A model generated the notes under the pieces. The model saw only the letters and a program-made list of their open reading frames with translations, made no database searches and was not told the DNA's origin. A DNA stretch of 64,000 nucleotides from the NCBI GenBank assembly GCA_964030785.1, contig OZ034977.1:33803152-33867151 (forward strand). The letters are read 5' to 3'. Positions 32,634 to 44,525 of the stretch are shown one piece after another. This stretch comes from Siderastrea siderea. Taxonomy: Eukaryota; Cnidaria; Anthozoa; Scleractinia; Rhizangiidae. The position numbers and the translations under genes were made by a program. Numbering within the stretch: the first letter of the stretch is position 1; every line of letters starts with the position of its first letter.

Positions 32634-33439
32634 CCTTTTTCGAAGTTGAGCCTCACGGTTTCTATTTCGTTGGCTTCTGATCTGGCTTATTTGCAGTAGT
32701 TTTTATCATAATAGCCCTGGGCAATAATTTGTAAGCGCTTTGAAAAAAGGCAATTACTCAAGGTGCAGCAAGTGTTAATCGATGCAAAATGTGTCACGAA
32801 TAGTACCAAACCCAAGTTTTATTTTAATTTATTGAATCTAACCGCAAAATGAACCATATAAATGACATAAAAACTCAGAACACTTTCTTACGCGATATGT
32901 TGCACCAAAAGCTAAAGCAAGGTATAATTGCATCATCTCTTTTCTTGTCGGTCTTTAACTAAGTCAAAAAGAATTGCGGAATTAAAGCATTTTTTATTTA
33001 TTCATACCAACATTTTCGCCATTAAACGTCCGTCAACTTGATTCACAAGACGACCCCGTGTTGTGTGTACGGCGTTCATTATGTTCATTTTCATATTTAT
33101 TTCTCAGTTATTTATTTATAATTGAGAATTGATGATTGCTGAAAAAATGACCAAAACAGTGGCATGAGAGTGACCCCCCCCCGTCCGTTGCTGCTTTCAC
33201 AGACTGATAAGTCCTGTGAAAAGAAAGAATTAATAAACAGACTGATCGGGCGATTTAAACCGATTGCGATGATTTGACCATTGGTTGAGAGAACAGAAGC
33301 ACAGGTGTTGATCCGAACTGGGAGTGAAATAAAGAAAGGGATGCTTCACTTGACAAAAGAGAGCGTACATCCATTTAAGTTTAATAGCTTAATAGCTCTT
33401 GAATGTTTATACCCATATAAGGTGATAAGATCATAGGAA
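32634..33439. other. No gene recognised
   Basis: AT-rich sequence without supportable coding or repeat structure. Confidence 0.4.
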
Positions 33440-35016
33440 TTAAGAGCGGTTTGCTGTAAGAATCGACTAAAGGTATGCAAGATAGAAAAATCCGATTTTC
33501 TCAAAATCTGCCAGAATAAAGGCTTTGGTGAACTAGTTCTAAAAATATAAGTTTCAGGTCGTTTAAGTTTTTATTTATTTTTTAGTGAATATTTTCGTAT
33601 TTTGCCCTGCGCGGCAGTCAAAATCAACGCCAAAATCGGGACTTTTCCGGAAGCTCCTGTTCAAATATTCAAAGCGTCCTAAATAAGATTAACCCGGGGA
33701 GTTAAAAGATCTTATATTCTATGTTTATTAGCAGTGTCAAAGCTTCATGAAAAGCGAACGTGAATTTTTAACGGAATTTTAAAATTTAAACCCAACAACG
33801 GTCGTTAGCGACAACCCAATTTAGGCTAAATTCAAGGCTCAAAAAAGCACTCTGGTACATGGCTTTACACAAAGAGACTATACTCTGGGAAAGAACAATC
33901 ACTTCAACTAAACATCGGCCGAAAAACATTTTGGGACAAATGAAACGGGGAATTTTGAGAGCGCTTTGAAAACAGGCTACTTGAGTGATATGAGCGACCC
34001 TTTGACCTTTCATGTCAACCGAAATCAACACACAGCAGCTCTTAAAATGTGACTTTCCTTCGCCAGAATACGAGTTTGCTTGTTTTTCTAGAATGTTTTC
34101 AAATAGAGAAAACTAGGATTTTGAATTTGGGGGCCTTTGTTCCCAATAATGAGCGATGTTGGGCAATTTAGAGAAGTATGTTATGAAATTGACCTACTCT
34201 GTTTATCACCGAATTATACATTCAAAGTCTGTTTACAACTTGAATGCGGAATCAATAACGAATTAAAAAACCGATTCTTGAAATGTTTAGGAAATAACTC
34301 TTACCTAAGTGAGCTTTTCCTGGCTGGAAACTGCAACTTTCATTGCAAAACACATAGCAAGATCGCCCAGCCGTGTTGCACGTTAGTTGTCAAATGTTTC
34401 TACATTGAGGTTCCCTATGTTAACGATTAACCAGATTTAGGCCCGCATAGCGTGCAGTCGGAAACAACACTATGGTGACGAACGCTTGTGCTTGATAGGA
34501 AAAAAAAGTAGGGGAAAAAGGAAAAAGAGAGGTTTAATTACATATATACTTATTATTATATACTTTTTTTTTACGTTCAAACCGGTGACACGTACTACTA
34601 AGCAAGTTCTCCCAATGTTGGTGGCCTTTAGGGTTTAATAGAGCCTTATAGTGCTAGCCCGCTTGCTGACGTCTCCTATTTCCTTTGCTTCACAAATGTC
34701 TTGTTCGATGATACAGCAGCCACACCCGTAGACAAGCCTTTTCATGCTGTCTTCCCTATGGATGTTGCACAGGTTCGAGTCAGTCATATGCGATGAGGTT
34801 GGGAAAAATCAGGAGCCCATGAAAAATTTAATTTTATACTTAAAAAAGTACTTCATCCAGTATAATCTGGCAGGTATCACAGAGATTTTTCTCACTTAAT
34901 ATCTCCCGTTTGGGCAGTGGTTCCTCTGCCTGTCCCTGGAAAAATGCTGAATACTTCGCAAATCATCAGGACAATGATTCTCAACAAGCTAGCATGCTTT
35001 ACGGGTAGGAATTTTA

Positions 35017-35062
35017 CTGAATGCAATAAAATCTGTTTTTAAACAGATTTTACTGCATTCAG
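35017..35062. repeat. 46-bp near-perfect hairpin
   Basis: CTGAATGCAATAAAATCTG is mirrored by CAGATTTTACTGCATTCAG with a TTTTTAAA centre. This is a single strong stem-loop of about 22 bp within the spacer of the large inverted repeat. Confidence 0.85.
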
Positions 35063-35374
35063 CACAGTAACCATATGTTAAGACCCTTGCCCACCTGCAT
35101 TGCCAGAGCGAAAAATAAAAACAAAAACAGAAGCAACAACTGCCCGTGTCGCTGACATCACAAGAGAACTCTGCTGTATAACTCAAGGAATCAAGAATCC
35201 CACAATCGACACCGCTATCCTACGACGTGAGTACGCTGGGTGCTATCAACTGCTGTGTAGCATCAAGTACTCTAAAGAAGACCAATACCTGGACGGGTGT
35301 TTGCAGAGTGGATTTCGGTTACCCAGAAAGAGAAAAAGGGGCTTGTGACATAGAGGTAGACACTATCGAAACCC

Positions 35375-35543
35375 TAGCCTGTGTAGCAAGCGTTTCTGTG
35401 GGCCTAGGGTTTTTCGTACGTTCGAAGCATTTTTCGCTTTTTGGCCGCGCAAAAATTGGGCCGAGCGCAAAAGAAGTGGGAGGAGGGGCCGGGAAAAGGG
35501 AGGAAAAAAACGTTTGTCCGCAAACCCCACGATTTTGAAGAAC
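35375..35543 (+). mobile_element. TAGCCTGCGTAGC-family repeat, diverged copy
   Basis: Starts TAGCCTGTGTAGCAAGCG and ends near GTCCGCAAACCCC. It is homologous, in inverted orientation, to 36281-36450, and its ends match the 137-bp palindrome at 43966-44102. Confidence 0.6.
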
Positions 35544-36280
35544 CCGTACGCCAAAGAACGTCAATCAAATCAGTTAAGTTAATTTGAGCGTGACCGCATC
35601 AACGCAACTAACTGTTTCTCTCCAGCTGGAAAATTTCCATGGCCAGGTTTGACTCTAGAAGGCGGCTGTTCGGTGGCTTCAAATCTCAGGGACTTTCGGG
35701 AAGCTTTCTCTTTCTACAAAGACTGTTGCCTGATGGAGGTTTGAGTAGCCGTTTAGACAAGTTGATACGCTGATTTGGCGGAGCATGGGAAACAGGAGAC
35801 CCGATATACTTATTGCATTCCGAATAACTTCGAAAAATGCCCTTAAGTTCCTAATTTTTCGAGCACAAAGATTGTAGACACGTTCCGAAAATAGCTATAC
35901 AAGTTTTCAACAACTTCCACTGTAACCACTCTGAAGATATCAGCAAGAATTGCTCCTTAAGAATCCTTTCTTTCCGACGCTTTGAAAAGGTTCCCGAAGA
36001 AATAAAACTGATTTTCCTAGCAGAGATAAATTTCCAAATTTATTAACTTTGAAATGACAACGACAAATCCTGAAGCGCCCTCCTTTGAGTTTCCAACTTT
36101 CGAGGTTTCAACATCACATCTCCGAGTGCTTCGTCTCTGCAGTTCGTGGGTTTGACTTACGTGGAGCATGTTTTGATTTTGACGAAAGTAAATTTGTAAC
36201 ATCCGGTGATCTGTTATTTGTTGCTTTATTGTCAAGCTGTCACGCTATGAATTCAGCAAACCTTGAGTGCTAAATGGACA

Positions 36281-36450
36281 TTTTTCAAACTTGTGGCGTT
36301 TGCGGGCAAGCGTTTCCTTTTTTTGCCTCTCCCCCCCCCCCCCACTTCCCGCTCCATCCTTTTTTGCGCACACCTTAATTTGGCGCGGCCAAAACGCAAA
36401 ATGCCTCAAAAAGGCGGAAAAGTCCTCGGAAGTGCTTGCTACGCAGGCTA
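36281..36450 (-). mobile_element. TAGCCTGCGTAGC-family repeat, second diverged copy
   Basis: Read on the minus strand it starts TAGCCTGCGTAGCAAGC and ends GCAAACGCCACAAG. The interior has a poly-C/G run. It is inverted relative to the copy at 35375-35543, 740 bp away. Confidence 0.6.
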
Positions 36451-36958
36451 TCGGAACTCACGAACTTAGACACATGAATGATTGTTTCGATTTACAAATA
36501 GCTTGCGACTGTCACTTGCAACTTCCTCAAGTAAATTCGACGGTGTAAACATGTTAATCAATTTTGAGTTTTCTTGTGACACGGCAACAGTTTGGAGAGA
36601 GAACGTTTGACGTTGGCAAAGGAAAATACTGGCCTAATTTTTTTACTGAAACATTTGCCATGAAAAAGAGACTACTACTCAAAGTTGCGCAACAAACTGG
36701 GAACAGGCAAGAACTTGACATATATTCGAGTTGCTGAGAAAGCAGATAGGTCGAGGTTTCCTGCAGTTCGTGCAGTTCCTCACTGCACGATGGATGAGTT
36801 GTTCTCTTCGAGAATAATGTATAAGCTGCGTCACTCTGATAGGCGAATTGGCTTTTTACATCGTTGTAAGCGTTTAAGTCATAGTGCTGCGCTAGAGAAG
36901 CAAAAGTTCTATACTCGATAGATTGTATTAGATCGGGCTTGTACAGTTATAGCACGCC

Positions 36959-37239
36959 ATCGCTTACAATACTGACCTGAACTTGTGCGACTTGCATAAG
37001 AAAGGCAGCGTGAAAACGCTAAGCATACCCATGCTTAGGAGTGTTTTTTTTTAGTATTTTGGCTTGGGCAGATGTATTTCTCGCATGGCGCAGGGTGCAA
37101 TATCTTTCTTCCTTCGCGGACATTAGACCTTCTAATTAAAGACTCTTAGCAAAGAAATAAAATGCGGCCTAGTCCATGGTTGAGTTATGTAACCAAGGGT
37201 AGGGGGAAGGGGGTAAGAACAGTAGAACAGTAATATAAA

Positions 37240-37299
<60 letters not shown>

Positions 37300-37450
37300 T
37301 TTACAATCTTATCGCTTATGACAAGTTGAACCTGTGCGACATGCATAGGAAAGGCAGCAAGAAAAGGCTGAGAACAGCCGTGCTAAAGACTGTTTGTGAG
37401 TATTATGGCGTGCACACATATGTATCCCATGCAAGGCACAAATCACAGCA
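36959..37450 (+). repeat. Diverged direct duplication around (ATT)n
   Basis: The block at 36959-37107 (with ACTTGTGCGACTTGCATAAG and AAAGGCAGC) is repeated in diverged form at 37312-37450. An (ATT)n microsatellite at about 37239-37300 lies between the two copies. Confidence 0.65.
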
Positions 37451-37807
37451 CCTTCTGCCGTAGCGGAACTAGTCGAGGGAAGTGGCTGCTGTTTTATCGA
37501 AAACTAGAGAAAGACATTCAGTCTGATTTGTGGGTTTTATGTGTTTTACTTACCAAAAGGTAAAATGTCTCACTAAGAATGGGAGTTTGAAGAGCCTTCT
37601 GAAGTGAATAATTGAACGAATTTTGTGTGTTTACTACGCTTCAGTCGCTTGTTCAACAAGACGCTAACCTTTTCTACTACAACGCTACATTTTAGCGTGT
37701 GCATTTGGTCGAAATCGATCACGTGACGCGATACTGTCTCTCCTCAGTGGCACCTATCAACGCATATTGGCAATTTTCGCTCAAAAATTAGCGTTGGACG
37801 ATAAAAA

Positions 37808-37967
37808 CAATAGAGGGATTCTGTCTCAGACCCTATGTGTGATAGGTTCCCTGGGAAATTTGATGTGCAAACTTCATATAAGCCCTCAAACTACGTTCTT
37901 GGACTAATATTTGTTGTGAACATCAAATTTCCTCCGGCAACCTATCAGCAACAGAAGAACTCTATTG
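37808..37967. mobile_element. 160-bp MITE-like inverted repeat
   Basis: The left end (CAATAGAGGGATTCTGT) and the right end (ACAGAAGAACTCTATTG) are imperfect inverted repeats. Inner GGGAAATTTGATG/CATCAAATTTCC continue the pairing. It abuts the right arm of the large inverted repeat. Confidence 0.5.
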
Positions 37968-39119
37968 CACGTGTCACCGGTTTGGATGTAAAAATATATA
38001 TATAATAATAAGTATATATGTAATAAAAGCTCTCTTTTTCCTTTTTCCCCTTCTTTTTTCCTATGAAGCACAAGCGTTCCTCACCAAAGTGTTGTTTCCG
38101 ACTGCACGCTATGCGGACCTAAATCTGGTTAATCGTTAACATAGGGAACCTCAATGTAGAAACATTTGACAACTCACGTGCAACACGGCTCGGCGATCTC
38201 GCTATGTGTTTTGCAATGAAAGTTGCAGTTTCTAGCCAGGAAAAGCTCACTTAGGTAAGAGTTATTTCCTAAGCATTTCATGAATCGGAATTTTACCTCG
38301 TTATTGATTCCGCATTCACGTTGTAAACAGACTTTGAATGTATAATTCGGTGATAAATAGAGTAGGTCAATTTCATAACATACTTCTCTAAATTGCCCAA
38401 CATCGCTCATTATTGGGAACAAAGGCCTCCAAATTCAAAATCCTAGTTTCCTCTATTTGAAAACATTCTAGAAAAATAAGCAAACTCGTATTCTGGCGAA
38501 GGAAAGTCACATTTTAAGAGCTGCTGTGTGTTGATTTCGGTTGACATGAAAGGTCAAAGGGTCGCTCATATCACTCAAGTAGCCTGTTTTCAAAGCGCTC
38601 TCAAAATTCCCCGTTTCATTTGTCCCAAAATGTTTTTCGGCCGATGTTTAGTTGAAGTGATTGTTCTTTCCCGGAGTATAGTCTTGTTGTGTAAAGCCAT
38701 GTACCAGAGTGCTTTTTTGAGCCTTGAATTTAGCCTAAATTGGGTTGTCGCTAACGACCGTTGTTGGGTATAAATTTTAAAATTCCGTTAAAAATTCACG
38801 TTCGCTTTTCATGAAACTTTGACACTGCTAATAAACAGAGGAAATAAGATCTTTTAACTCCCCGGGTTAATCTTATTTAGGACGCTTTGAATATTTGAAC
38901 AGGAGTTTCCGGAAAAGTCCCGATTTTGGCTTTGATTTTGACTGCCGCGCAGGGCAAAATACGAAAATATTCACTAAAAAATAAATAAAAATCTAAACGA
39001 CCCGAAACTTATATTTTTAGAACTACTTCACCAAAGCCTTTATTCTGGCAGATTTTGAGAAAATCGGATTTTTCTATCTTGCATACCCTTAGTCGGTTCT
39101 TACAGCAAACCGCTCTTAA

Positions 39120-40130
39120 TCGTCCGGCCGGAGTAATTAAACGCCAGCCCACCGGTGCCTGCATCCTTCAAATACAGACGAGAAGTTTATTCAAAAACCG
39201 ACGTTGTTGTCACAAAGAGATTTTTGTGAAATAAAGCTTTTAAACTTCTAGAATCTTCTAGCGGCTGTCTAGATCTCCAGAGGAGGATGAAATAGCAACT
39301 ACAAAGAGGCAACCTTAAAAAACAAACAAAAAAACAGTGACGATAACAAGATCTAGAATCGTTACTTTCTACATTTTACACTTTGCCCTTTAATGATTGC
39401 GAGAATTAAATTCGTAAAACTGCGCAATTTTGAATAAAGTTTAGAATCCTTCTTTTTAAAAGTTTTACTTCGGACAGTTAAGTTTATTTGTTTGATACGT
39501 TTTGTTTTTTAGCTCAAAGCCCTGACTAGCTTTTAAGATCTTTTAAAACAAGTGTCTAAGTTAAGGATCCTTTCTGTCGGTGCTTAATTTTTTAACAGTT
39601 TATGAACCGCACCACGCTCATAGACCTTAATATGGCTTGGTTCATCGAGAAGCCGATAATATCCTCAGACAAACGTCACAAAATAGACTATGCTGGGTGT
39701 NNNNNNNNNNNNNNNNNNNNNNNNNNNNNNNNNNNNNNNNNNNNNNNNNNNNNNNNNNNNNNNNNNNNNNNNNNNNNNNNNNNNNNNNNNNNNNNNNNNN
39801 NNNNNNNNNNNNNNNNNNNNNNNNNNNNNNNNNNNNNNNNNNNNNNNNNNNNNNNNNNNNNNNNNNNNNNNNNNNNNNNNNNNNNNNNNNNNNNNNNNNN
39901 TGTGATTTCAATGAAAAAAAAAATTAAAATTTGCTTATTGTAAAATTTAAGAGATTTCAGTATATGGGAAAAGCGGCTCTTTCGACTCAATTTTTGACGA
40001 AAATTGGGTTTTTACTTGGTTTAAAGAAGAAATAAATCACGAACTTCACGAAGAAAAGCTATCTTAAATATACATATTTAAGGGCAGCAAGAATCACAAT
40101 TCAACCACAGGGACCATTGTTTTCTAATTC
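39120..40130. other. No gene recognised; contains assembly gap
   Basis: AT-rich flanks around the gap at 39701-39900. Frames crossing the gap are meaningless. Confidence 0.5.
39701..39900. other. Assembly gap (200 N)
   Basis: Exactly 200 N, a scaffold gap of unknown true length. Confidence 0.98.
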
Positions 40131-40131
40131 T

Positions 40132-40292
40132 TCCTTATTTTGTAAGAGCATGAGCAGGAAATATGATACCAAACGCGTGTATCACTCCCGATACCATCAC
40201 AATTATTCTTATTTACATCGTCCTTATTTTGTAAGAGCACGAGCAGGAAATACGATAACAAACGCGTGTATCACTCCCGATACCATCACAAG
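40132..40292 (+). repeat. 89-bp tandem duplication (two units)
   Basis: TCCTTATTTTGTAAGAGCA opens two units at 40132 and 40221. They are nearly identical for about 72 bp, including AACGCGTGTATCACTCCCGA. Confidence 0.9.
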
Positions 40293-42227
40293 CCTTTACG
40301 CCATTTTTAATTTTTAGCTATTTTTCACACTGGATGGTTGTTTTGAAATGCGATGGTTTGTTATGGTCAGTGACGTAGAATCATTGTTTTCGCTTCTTCC
40401 AGAAGTGCATACTCCCGGATTGAATACGAGAATGCTGTCTAATTCACAAAGAAAACATGTGCCTCCTGGACCCAAAGCCCAAGAGTGTTTATGTAAAATT
40501 TTCTCACTTTAAATACAGATTGTTTGGTTAGCTAGATCAGAAGCAGGATCTTTCGCAGCCTGTACCGCGGATTGTACTTAGTAGCGCTGTTGCTATTATG
40601 TTTTTCTTCCGAGAGTGTTTGATATTAATCATACGATCGTGACCAACAGAAGCTAATGTTGTTTTAACACTGCAACAAACGTCATGGGTGTAATACGAAT
40701 ACTATACCAGACCATATCAGTGCCAACTTCAGACCTGTTTTAAAACAAATTGCAACAAAATTCGTTCCGTGATGTTTTCTTACATTTAAAAGTGATTTGA
40801 AATCTTTCCGTGATAAAACAAGACAACCGAAACCTTTAATTCAGGATTAGCGTAAATTGGCTTTCTGGCACGCACAGTTCCGGAGCTAGAATTAGAAGAC
40901 TTCGGTGGACTCCCACTGTCCTGTAGTTTTTTGGTGCGTGCGAGTGTAAATCTTACTGCCTTTTCGTGCCTAAAACAATGATTTGTAAACATTTTTATAA
41001 TTTATTTATGAAATAAGTGACGATATATGGACGGTCTGCGACAAACTTCGGCAACGAACAACGTACCAAAGTTCGCGTGATGGGCCGTTCGATGACCAAT
41101 CACGCCATATCTGATGTAAAAGTGCTCGCGCGTGAAAACGAGATAAATGAAACTTAATTATCTGACCTTCTTCTGTCGACCTCCAGGACAATTCTTTGGT
41201 TAATTGACTAGACCGCATGCCGCTGATAACTCTAAGGGAGCTGATATAGGGAAATAGTATTCACGACATTCGTCAAGCAGGTGGTTTGCAGAACCTAATG
41301 ACAAGCTATTCATGAACACTTAGTTAGTTCGTCAGAATCTCACGTAAGTTCTTAGAACAAAATCGTGCTAGCGGCGGACATCATCGCTCTCTGACAATTT
41401 CCCCTGTCCTCAAACAATTCTAATAACAATTTCTTTCATTGCGAAATGGGTAAGTAAGTAAGTAATAATAATAATAATAGTAATAATAATAATAAAGAGC
41501 TGTAGCATCAGTTCTTATTTTCATATGACTGTTTTGAAAGTTGCTCAAAATTCTGTCTCTGTTATGTTATCAGTTTACAATCTTTTCACTTGGTCTTTTC
41601 ATCAGCAAGTCAATATGAGTAAACTTAGGTACGTAAATCGAATTGTGAAAAATTTCGAAAAATGTCCCTTGTCAAGCATTCAAAACTTTCGTTTTCTTTT
41701 GCAACATTGGAGACCGTTGTTATTCAGTATAATTTGTAGATTTTATCTAGTCTATGTTTTGTTACTCTGAACTGACATCAATCCCCTTTTAAAAGCACTT
41801 ACTTTGCCGATCCGACGGAATCAGATGGAAAGATCAGATGACCGGCCTACGTCACCTGCCAAAGCCAAGCTTCTTTTGATGCTTTGACCGATTAATTTTG
41901 GTTCGAGTGGTTGAAAAAGGTTGAATTTGACGTTGGAAAGGTCCCATATAATACGAATTAACCACAAACATTTAATATATCTTTGCGAGTTACGAAAAGT
42001 TCCATCTGTCTGTTTCGTTATTCGCTTATTTAATTGCAGGGTATTTGTACAGTCCGCTGTCAGAAAGTGACCGTTTAATACAAGTGAAAACAATCGAAAA
42101 GAGCTCGCCGACTTAAAAGTGGTAACTTCCTGAGAGAGCTTACAGTGTACAGTAAATGGAGGGAGTCATTTTTTCCTGGACTTTGACAACTCTCCGCTCA
42201 AAAGTGAATGTGTTGTAAACACAGTAT
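40293..42227. other. No gene recognised
   Basis: AT-rich with short frames. An interrupted (AAT)n tract lies at about 41463-41494 after a GTAA run. Confidence 0.4.
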
Positions 42228-42399
42228 CAGTGCTGGAAATAACAGTCGGTCATCGGACATTGTCCGACCAAATTTCGAAATTGTCCGACCAATTTTGCCA
42301 TATGGTCGGACATGATGTCTGAACACGAAAAACGTCTGTTCCATTGAAGATTTTATTTAGTGATTACATTTGCTTTAAAACCATATTGAAATGATAACT

Positions 42400-43530
42400 G
42401 ATAGTTCGTTTGTAGTCAGTATAAGTCTTGTCTTTTTGACGTTTCCCCGTACATTAGTCCGTTCTTACGGTATTAGTCTTCTCTGGACGTTTCTCCATAT
42501 CATAGTACGTTCTCATCTCTTGTATTACTGTTGTCATATCAATGGTTCTTGGTTCGTTAGTTCGTTTAATACAGTATTAGTCTTATCTTCTCAAAGTTTC
42601 TCCGTACGTTAGTTCGTTTTGCAGTATTAGTCTTACCTTCTCAACGTTTCTCCGTCGTTAGTTCATTTGTACAGTCTTGATTAGTCTTATCTTCTCAACA
42701 TTTCTCGCTACGTTAATTCGTTTGTACAGCATTAGTATTGTCAAAAGTTATTCTCCTTCATTAATTCGTTTGTTCAGTTACTGTATTAGTCTTATCATAC
42801 TTCTCAACGTTTCTCCGTTCGCTATTTTGTTTTTACAGTATTAGTCTTGTCTTCTCAACGTTTCTCTGTACGTTAGTTGGTTTGTACCGTATTAGTCTTG
42901 TCTTTTCAACGTTTCTCCGTACGGTAGTTCGTTTGTACAGTAATTAGTCTTATCTCAACGTTTCTCCGTGCGTTAGATCGTTTGTACAGTCTCGGTACGT
43001 TAGTTCGTTTGTAATTTTTAGTGTCATCTTCCCCCCCAACATCTTTTGGTATATTAGTTCGATAGATCTGGTACGATAGATAGATAGATCTGGTCCGATA
43101 GTTCGTTCGTACAGTATTAATCTTCTCTTTACAATGTTTCTCGATAGTGTTATCTTTTTAACGTTTCTTGGTACGTTAGTTCGTTTGTACAGTGTTAGTC
43201 TTATGTTTTCAACGTTTCACCATACCGGTTAGTTCGTTCGTACCCTCTACCGTATTATGCTTTATCTTCTCGGCACTTCTCGGTAGGTTAGTTCGATCGT
43301 AACGTATCAAATAAATCTTGCTTTACGGCTGTTTCCCGTAACGTGGAATGCCTATACGGTACCAGTCTTGTCGTTCAACATTTATTCGCATGCATTCCTT
43401 CTTGTTCGTAAGTTAGTTTGTCCACATGATATACGTCTTGTCATCTCCACGTTTCTCTACATGTCAGTATGTTCAAACGTTTTTAATCGTCTTCTCGGCG
43501 TTTTTCATACGTCAGTACGTTATTACTGTG
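42400..43530 (+). repeat. Degenerate ~55-60-bp minisatellite
   Basis: About twenty irregular copies of a unit containing CAACGTTTCTCCGTACGTTA, GTTCGTTTGTACAGTATTAG and TCTTATCTTCT. Units vary in length and sequence, most in the second half. The array lies wholly inside the hAT-like element. Confidence 0.85.
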
Positions 43531-43759
43531 TTATTATATATGTAAGTACTACATTGTATTTTCTACTTAATGACTTAGACCGTTACAGATGCAAGAAGTA
43601 AAAGTTACATTGTTGCACGAGGCATTTATGTTATGCAGAGTTCAATTCTGTCGTTTTTAATCAATGTGTCGAAATGTGACAGATGTAGTTTTCAAAACTG
43701 TCAGGGATAAATATCTGAATCGATTTTTTTTTAATTTAACAACCATAAAAGCTACGCAA

Positions 43760-43812
43760 AAGAACTGACGACGTTTCGACGATGGATGGATCTCATTATC
43801 AAGACAAAGTGC
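43760..43812 (-). ncRNA. Hammerhead-like motif of Penelope type (relic)
   Basis: On the minus strand CTTGATAATGA is followed by GATCCATCCATCGTC, GAAACGTCGTC and AGTTC. GAAA followed by a very short stem III and GTC matches the usual Penelope hammerhead 3' half. The first box differs from CTGATGA and stem II is poor, so it is a relic at best. Confidence 0.3.
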
Positions 43813-43965
43813 AAGTTTAATATACAAACAAAATAATTCTACTCGCCCAGCTCAAGTTTGAATTCCCTGACTTTCAGTCACGCTAATAGTAGATAAAATA
43901 ACAATCTTTGGAGGTTCAAATGTAGCCTTACACTGGTTTTAACACTCAATAATTACTGTTCAGGA

Positions 43966-44102
43966 TAGCCTGCGTAGCAAGCGTTTCCGTAAGGTTTTCC
44001 GCACGTTCGAGGCATTTTTCTTTTTTGCGCTCGCCCCAATTTTCGCGCGGCTAAAAAACGAACGTGCGGAAAACCTTACGGAAACGCTTGCTACGCAGGC
44101 TA
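43966..44102. mobile_element. 137-bp palindromic MITE with 9-bp target duplication
   Basis: The arms begin TAGCCTGCGTAGCAAGCG and are near-perfect complements for about 45 bp each, with a short AT/GC centre. TGTTCAGGA is duplicated exactly at 43957-43965 and 44103-44111. A 9-bp duplication fits Mutator-like elements. The element is nested in the hAT-like element and so is younger than it. Related diverged copies are at 35375 and 36281. Confidence 0.85.
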
Positions 44103-44482
44103 TGTTCAGGACTGTATCTACATTTGTATCAACCACTCCGATAGCTCCAATGTAAGAGATTTCAATTCGCTTTCATACTATCAATCTATCGAGCTTTTAG
44201 CAGTATTCGCGTCAACAAGTGCTAGTCTCGCACCTCCAATCTACAATCTACGTAACGCCGATTCCGAGAGAAAATAAGCCAAATATGGCAAAAATCCGTG
44301 CATTACTTGCATGCCCGGTGCACGCAACAATGTCACACAATACCAAAATGTGTCACGAAATATCTCAACACAAGAAAAATGTCTCGCTTTTCGAATTTCT
44401 ACAATTACTTTGAAAAGACTTTGACAAGAGCCTTCAATCAAATACGTCAGTGATAACACTAGTGAGAAACTCAACTCAAGTA

Positions 44483-44525
44483 CCCGCGGGTATAAAGGAG
44501 AAGAAATTTAAGGCTTGGTATCAGA
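44483..44525 (+). promoter_or_regulatory. Candidate TATA promoter upstream of receptor gene
   Basis: ACCCGCGGGTATAAAGGAG (TATAAAG at about 44491) lies about 25-30 bases before a TCAGTGG that could be an initiator. It is about 950 bases upstream of the plus-strand receptor ATG, whose 5' UTR has a splice acceptor. It lies inside the hAT-like element, so a transposon-supplied promoter is possible. Not demonstrated. Confidence 0.25.

Larger units (their letters stand above)
33444..39115. mobile_element. Spaced giant inverted repeat, TTAA at both ends
   Basis: The left arm 33444-34594 (starting GAGCGGTTTGCTG) and the right arm 37970-39115 are inverted near-copies of about 1.15 kb around a 3.4-kb spacer. 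TTAA flanks both ends (33440-33443 and 39116-39119). Because TTAA is its own complement, it cannot be told from continuation of the arm. Mirrored frames of 81 and about 97 codons are present in both arms but have no domain. The arms may be the ends of one element or two inverted copies. Confidence 0.65.

Noticed and set aside
33786..34430. Frames of 81 and 97 codons in the 33.4-kb arm and mirrored in the 38-kb arm
   Set aside because: Conservation follows from arm duplication; no domain, and one mirrored frame is truncated.
39602..39990. Open frames spanning the second N run
   Set aside because: Same artefact of the assembly gap.
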